A program made the translations under genes and the position numbers. From NCBI GenBank assembly GCA_016783355.1, contig JADHWR010000049.1, positions 1 through 8,658 of the forward strand: a stretch of DNA of 8,658 nt. Reading direction: 5' to 3'. This document shows, piece after piece, positions 6,333 to 8,658 of this stretch; the stretch's first letter is position 1, and the number at the start of each line of letters is the position of its first letter. The DNA is from Candidatus Omnitrophota bacterium. GTDB taxonomy: Bacteria; Omnitrophota; Gorgyraeia; Gygaellales; JAHJCI01. A model generated the notes under the pieces. That model made no database searches. It saw only the letters and a list, made by a program, of their open reading frames with translations, and was not told the origin of the DNA.

Positions 6333-6398
6333 GGTTAAAATTAACCCCGTTAGAAATTTTACATAAGCGAATAGTAAAAATGTTATTTCTAACGGGGT
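6333..6398 (+). repeat. Long rrn-leader hairpin with an overlapping alternative stem
   Basis: ACCCCGTTAGAAAT (6344-6357) and ATTTCTAACGGGGT (6385-6398) form a perfect 14-bp stem, continued by ACAT (6361-6364) with ATGT (6380-6383). GGTTAA (6333-6338) and TTAACC (6341-6346) form a small hairpin sharing bases 6344-6346, so the two are mutually exclusive at that edge. No T-run follows. Likely a processing or leader structure of the 16S precursor. Confidence 0.7.
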
Positions 6399-6424
6399 AA
6401 AGAGCCAAAAATAAGCTTTCTAGA

Positions 6425-8021
<1,597 letters not shown>

Positions 8022-8023
8022 TT

Positions 8024-8086
8024 AATAGTCCACAGTCAATAGTCCGTAGTTGGACTATTGACTACTGACTAAAGACTATAGACTGC
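8024..8086. repeat. 7-bp-periodic inverted array in the 16S-23S spacer
   Basis: Nine consecutive heptamers: AATAGTC, CACAGTC, AATAGTC, CGTAGTT, then GGACTAT, TGACTAC, TGACTAA, AGACTAT, AGACTGC. The first four are the reverse-complement form (xxxAGTC) of the last five (xGACTxx), so the array flips strand in the middle. It folds into a hairpin: AGTCAATAGTCC (8034-8045) with GGACTATTGACT (8052-8063), then an in-register TAGTC (8026-8030) with GACTA (8067-8071). Same period and GANTNNN pattern as the arrays at 5176-5322. Confidence 0.85.
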
Positions 8087-8100
8087 GGCGATAGCCGCAG
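8083..8100. repeat. GC-rich hairpin, GATA loop
   Basis: CTGCGGC (8083-8089) pairs with GCCGCAG (8094-8100) around GATA. It overlaps the last heptamer of the preceding array. No T-run directly follows; the TTTTT at 8110-8114 is too far for a normal terminator. Confidence 0.65.
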
Positions 8101-8138
8101 GCTTGGCTGTTTTTATAATTTTACTCTTTCTCGTATTC

Positions 8139-8212
8139 GGGCCCATAGCTCAGTTGGTTAGAGCACAGCCCTGATAAGACTGGGGTCGATGGTTCGAATC
8201 CATCTGGGCCCA
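8139..8212 (+). tRNA. ileT: tRNA-Ile (anticodon GAT)
   Basis: 74 nt with a cloverleaf: acceptor GGGCCCA/TGGGCCC with discriminator A8212, D-stem GCTC/GAGC, anticodon loop CTGATAA (GAT at 8173-8175), T-arm GATGG-TTCGAAT-CCATC. CCA is not encoded (TTC follows), so nucleotidyltransferase must add it. The anticodon stem CAGCC/GACTG contains one C8169-A8179 mismatch, where GGCTG would pair perfectly. tRNA-Ile followed by tRNA-Ala is the standard pair in bacterial 16S-23S spacers. The symbol follows the usual rrn convention. Confidence 0.93.
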
Positions 8213-8252
8213 TTCTTGTGCCCAGAGTAAAAGGCGAACAAACAACAAAATA

Positions 8253-8306
8253 TAGATTCTGTCCAGAATGAGGGACAGTAGCTCAACTGGGAGAGCGCGT
8301 GCTTTG
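8253..8306 (+). repeat. First copy of a 54-bp direct repeat covering leader and 5' half of tRNA-Ala
   Basis: 8253-8306 aligns without gaps to 8394-8447 at an offset of 141 bp, with 47 of 54 positions identical. It starts at TAGATTCTG, 19 bp before the tRNA, and ends at the second anticodon base. Two of the seven differences are compensatory (see the tRNA fragment). Confidence 0.9.
8272..8306 (+). pseudogene. 5'-half tRNA-Ala fragment
   Basis: GGGACAG-TA-GCTCAACTGGGAGAGC-G-CGTGC-TTTG reproduces the acceptor 5' strand, D-arm, anticodon 5' stem and half the anticodon loop of the intact tRNA-Ala at 8413, then diverges. There is no T-arm or matching 3' half, so it cannot be a normal tRNA. The D-loop has A where G15 is expected. 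Yet the changed acceptor base A8275 is matched twice: with T8262 in an upstream hairpin CTGTCC/GGACAG (8259-8264/8273-8278), and in GGGACA (8272-8277) with TGTCCC (8305-8310). It is either a decaying duplication or a tRNA-derived structural element of the spacer. Confidence 0.85.
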
Positions 8307-8378
8307 TCCCGCAGCAATTGATTTATCAATAGGCAGGCGGAATCCCGACGCAGACAGAAAAATAAGGCGTCGGGACAA
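8304..8378 (+). repeat. Alternative hairpins between the two tRNA-Ala copies
   Basis: TCCCGACGC (8343-8351) pairs perfectly with GCGTCGGGA (8367-8375). The same 3' bases, CGGGACAA (8371-8378), can instead pair with TTGTCCCG (8304-8311), which itself can pair with the tRNA-fragment acceptor GGGACA. ATTGAT (8317-8322) with ATCAAT (8325-8330) forms a small inner hairpin. The region is gene-free and consists mostly of these competing helices. Confidence 0.6.
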
Positions 8379-8412
8379 GCAGGATTTAAAAGGTAGATTC
8401 TGCCCAAAAGAA

Positions 8413-8485
8413 GGGGCAGTAGCTCAGTTGGGAGAGCGCGTGCTTTGCAAGCATGAGGTCGGCGGTTCGAATCCGCTCTGCTCCA
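8413..8485 (+). tRNA. alaT: tRNA-Ala (anticodon TGC)
   Basis: 73 nt, complete cloverleaf: acceptor GGGGCAG/CTGCTCC with the alanine identity pair G3-U70 and discriminator A8485; D-stem GCTC/GAGC; anticodon arm CGTGC-TTTGCAA-GCATG (TGC at 8446-8448); T-arm GGCGG-TTCGAAT-CCGCT. CCA is not encoded. The leader CTGCCC (8400-8405) can pair with acceptor bases GGGCAG (8414-8419). The symbol follows the usual rrn convention. Confidence 0.96.
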
Positions 8486-8507
8486 CTGGATAGCGAGATA
8501 GTTTTTT

Positions 8508-8546
8508 TTGCGTTCAATACGCAAGTATATTGTTCTTTGACAATTG
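8508..8546 (+). promoter_or_regulatory. Spacer boxA before 23S, preceded by a hairpin
   Basis: TGTTCTTTGACAATTG (8531-8546) is a close match to the boxA found ahead of 23S rRNA in many bacteria, which recruits the NusB/S10 antitermination complex. TTGCGT (8508-8513) and ACGCAA (8519-8524) form a small hairpin just upstream. A T8 run (8502-8509) follows tRNA-Ala without a stem before it, so it is not a terminator. Confidence 0.7.
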
Positions 8547-8563
8547 AAACTTGATGTAAAAAA

Positions 8564-8658
8564 GGCCAAGCTACCAAGGGTCTATAAAGGATGACTAGGT
8601 TAATAAGGCGATGAAGGACGGGGTAAGCACCGATATGCCTCGGGGAGCCGCAAACAGG
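8564..8658 (+). rRNA. rrl: 23S ribosomal RNA, 5' end (truncated by window edge)
   Basis: GGCCAAGCTACCAAGGG at 8564 corresponds to the 23S 5' terminus, followed by the conserved GGCGATGAAGGACG (8607-8620) and CGATATGCCTCGGGGAGCCGC. The segment AAAGGATGACTAGG (8587-8600) is less like the usual GGTGGATGCC. The exact 5' end is approximate. Confidence 0.93.

Noticed and set aside
6139..6408. Reverse-strand frame of 89 codons in the rrn leader
   Set aside because: It overlaps promoters, terminator and hairpins and has no conserved features.
8093..8114. Terminator AGCC...GGCT followed by TTTTT before tRNA-Ile
   Set aside because: The stem is only 4 bp and would end rRNA transcription before the tRNAs and 23S.
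8307..8447. A 141-bp intron in the tRNA-Ala anticodon loop, joining the 8272-8306 half to 8448-8485
   Set aside because: The second copy alone is a complete tRNA with better acceptor pairing; the spliced product would have an A-C acceptor mismatch, and 141 bp is too short for a group I intron. A partial duplication is simpler.
8150..8569. Reverse-strand frame with SRADSNRRPHACKARALPTELL, and the + strand frame 8299-8493 with GAVAQLGERVLCKHEVGGSNPL
   Set aside because: These are well-known false proteins produced by reading across or antisense to tRNA genes; the tRNAs explain the sequence.

Overview
The window is one contiguous piece of a bacterial chromosome, moderately AT-rich, with every recognisable gene on the + strand. 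It holds the end of a protein-gene cluster followed by the start of a ribosomal RNA operon. The 16S rRNA carries the usual bacterial signatures (515-type site, 926-type site, CCTCC anti-Shine-Dalgarno tail). It departs from them at the 338-type site, which reads GGAGGCTGCAGT where GGAGGCAGCAGT is usual. With the short lineage-like proteins and the repeat-rich intergenic DNA, my best guess is an uncultivated member of the PVC/Omnitrophota (former OP3) area. That placement is inference at about 50% confidence; a 16S tree would settle it.

Layout. 1-635: 3' end of valS (valyl-tRNA synthetase). 622-1551: nadC (quinolinate phosphoribosyltransferase), overlapping valS by 14 nt. 1552-1892: a gene-free stretch packed with back-to-back palindromes, several with 3-nt loops. 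1893-3182: an exported HEAT-repeat protein whose ribosome binding site sits in the loop of a hairpin that also holds its start codon. 3185-5176: uvrB (nucleotide excision repair), 2 nt behind. 5176-5322: two tandem arrays with 7-bp periodicity. 5346-6080: coaX (type III pantothenate kinase).

6081-6424 is the rRNA leader: tandem sigma70-type promoters, a boxA-like motif, then a strong intrinsic terminator preceded by a hairpin able to compete with it, then another long hairpin, all before the 16S gene (about 6425-7992). The 16S-23S spacer (7993-8563) holds a 12-bp perfect hairpin, a third 7-bp-periodic array folded as an inverted repeat, tRNA-Ile(GAT), a 5'-half copy of tRNA-Ala, a complete tRNA-Ala(TGC) and a second boxA. 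The 23S gene starts near 8564 and runs off the window.

The protein genes are housekeeping genes for translation, NAD and coenzyme A synthesis and DNA repair; they do not form one pathway. No mobile-element enzyme, defence gene or CRISPR array is visible. What is unusual is non-coding: (i) a terminator/competitor-hairpin arrangement in the rrn leader, which could be an attenuator or could mark a small RNA upstream of the rRNA; (ii) 7-bp-periodic repeats at three intergenic sites, one inside the rRNA spacer; (iii) a partial tRNA-Ala duplication with a compensatory base-pair change; (iv) a dense cluster of related palindromes upstream of the HEAT gene.
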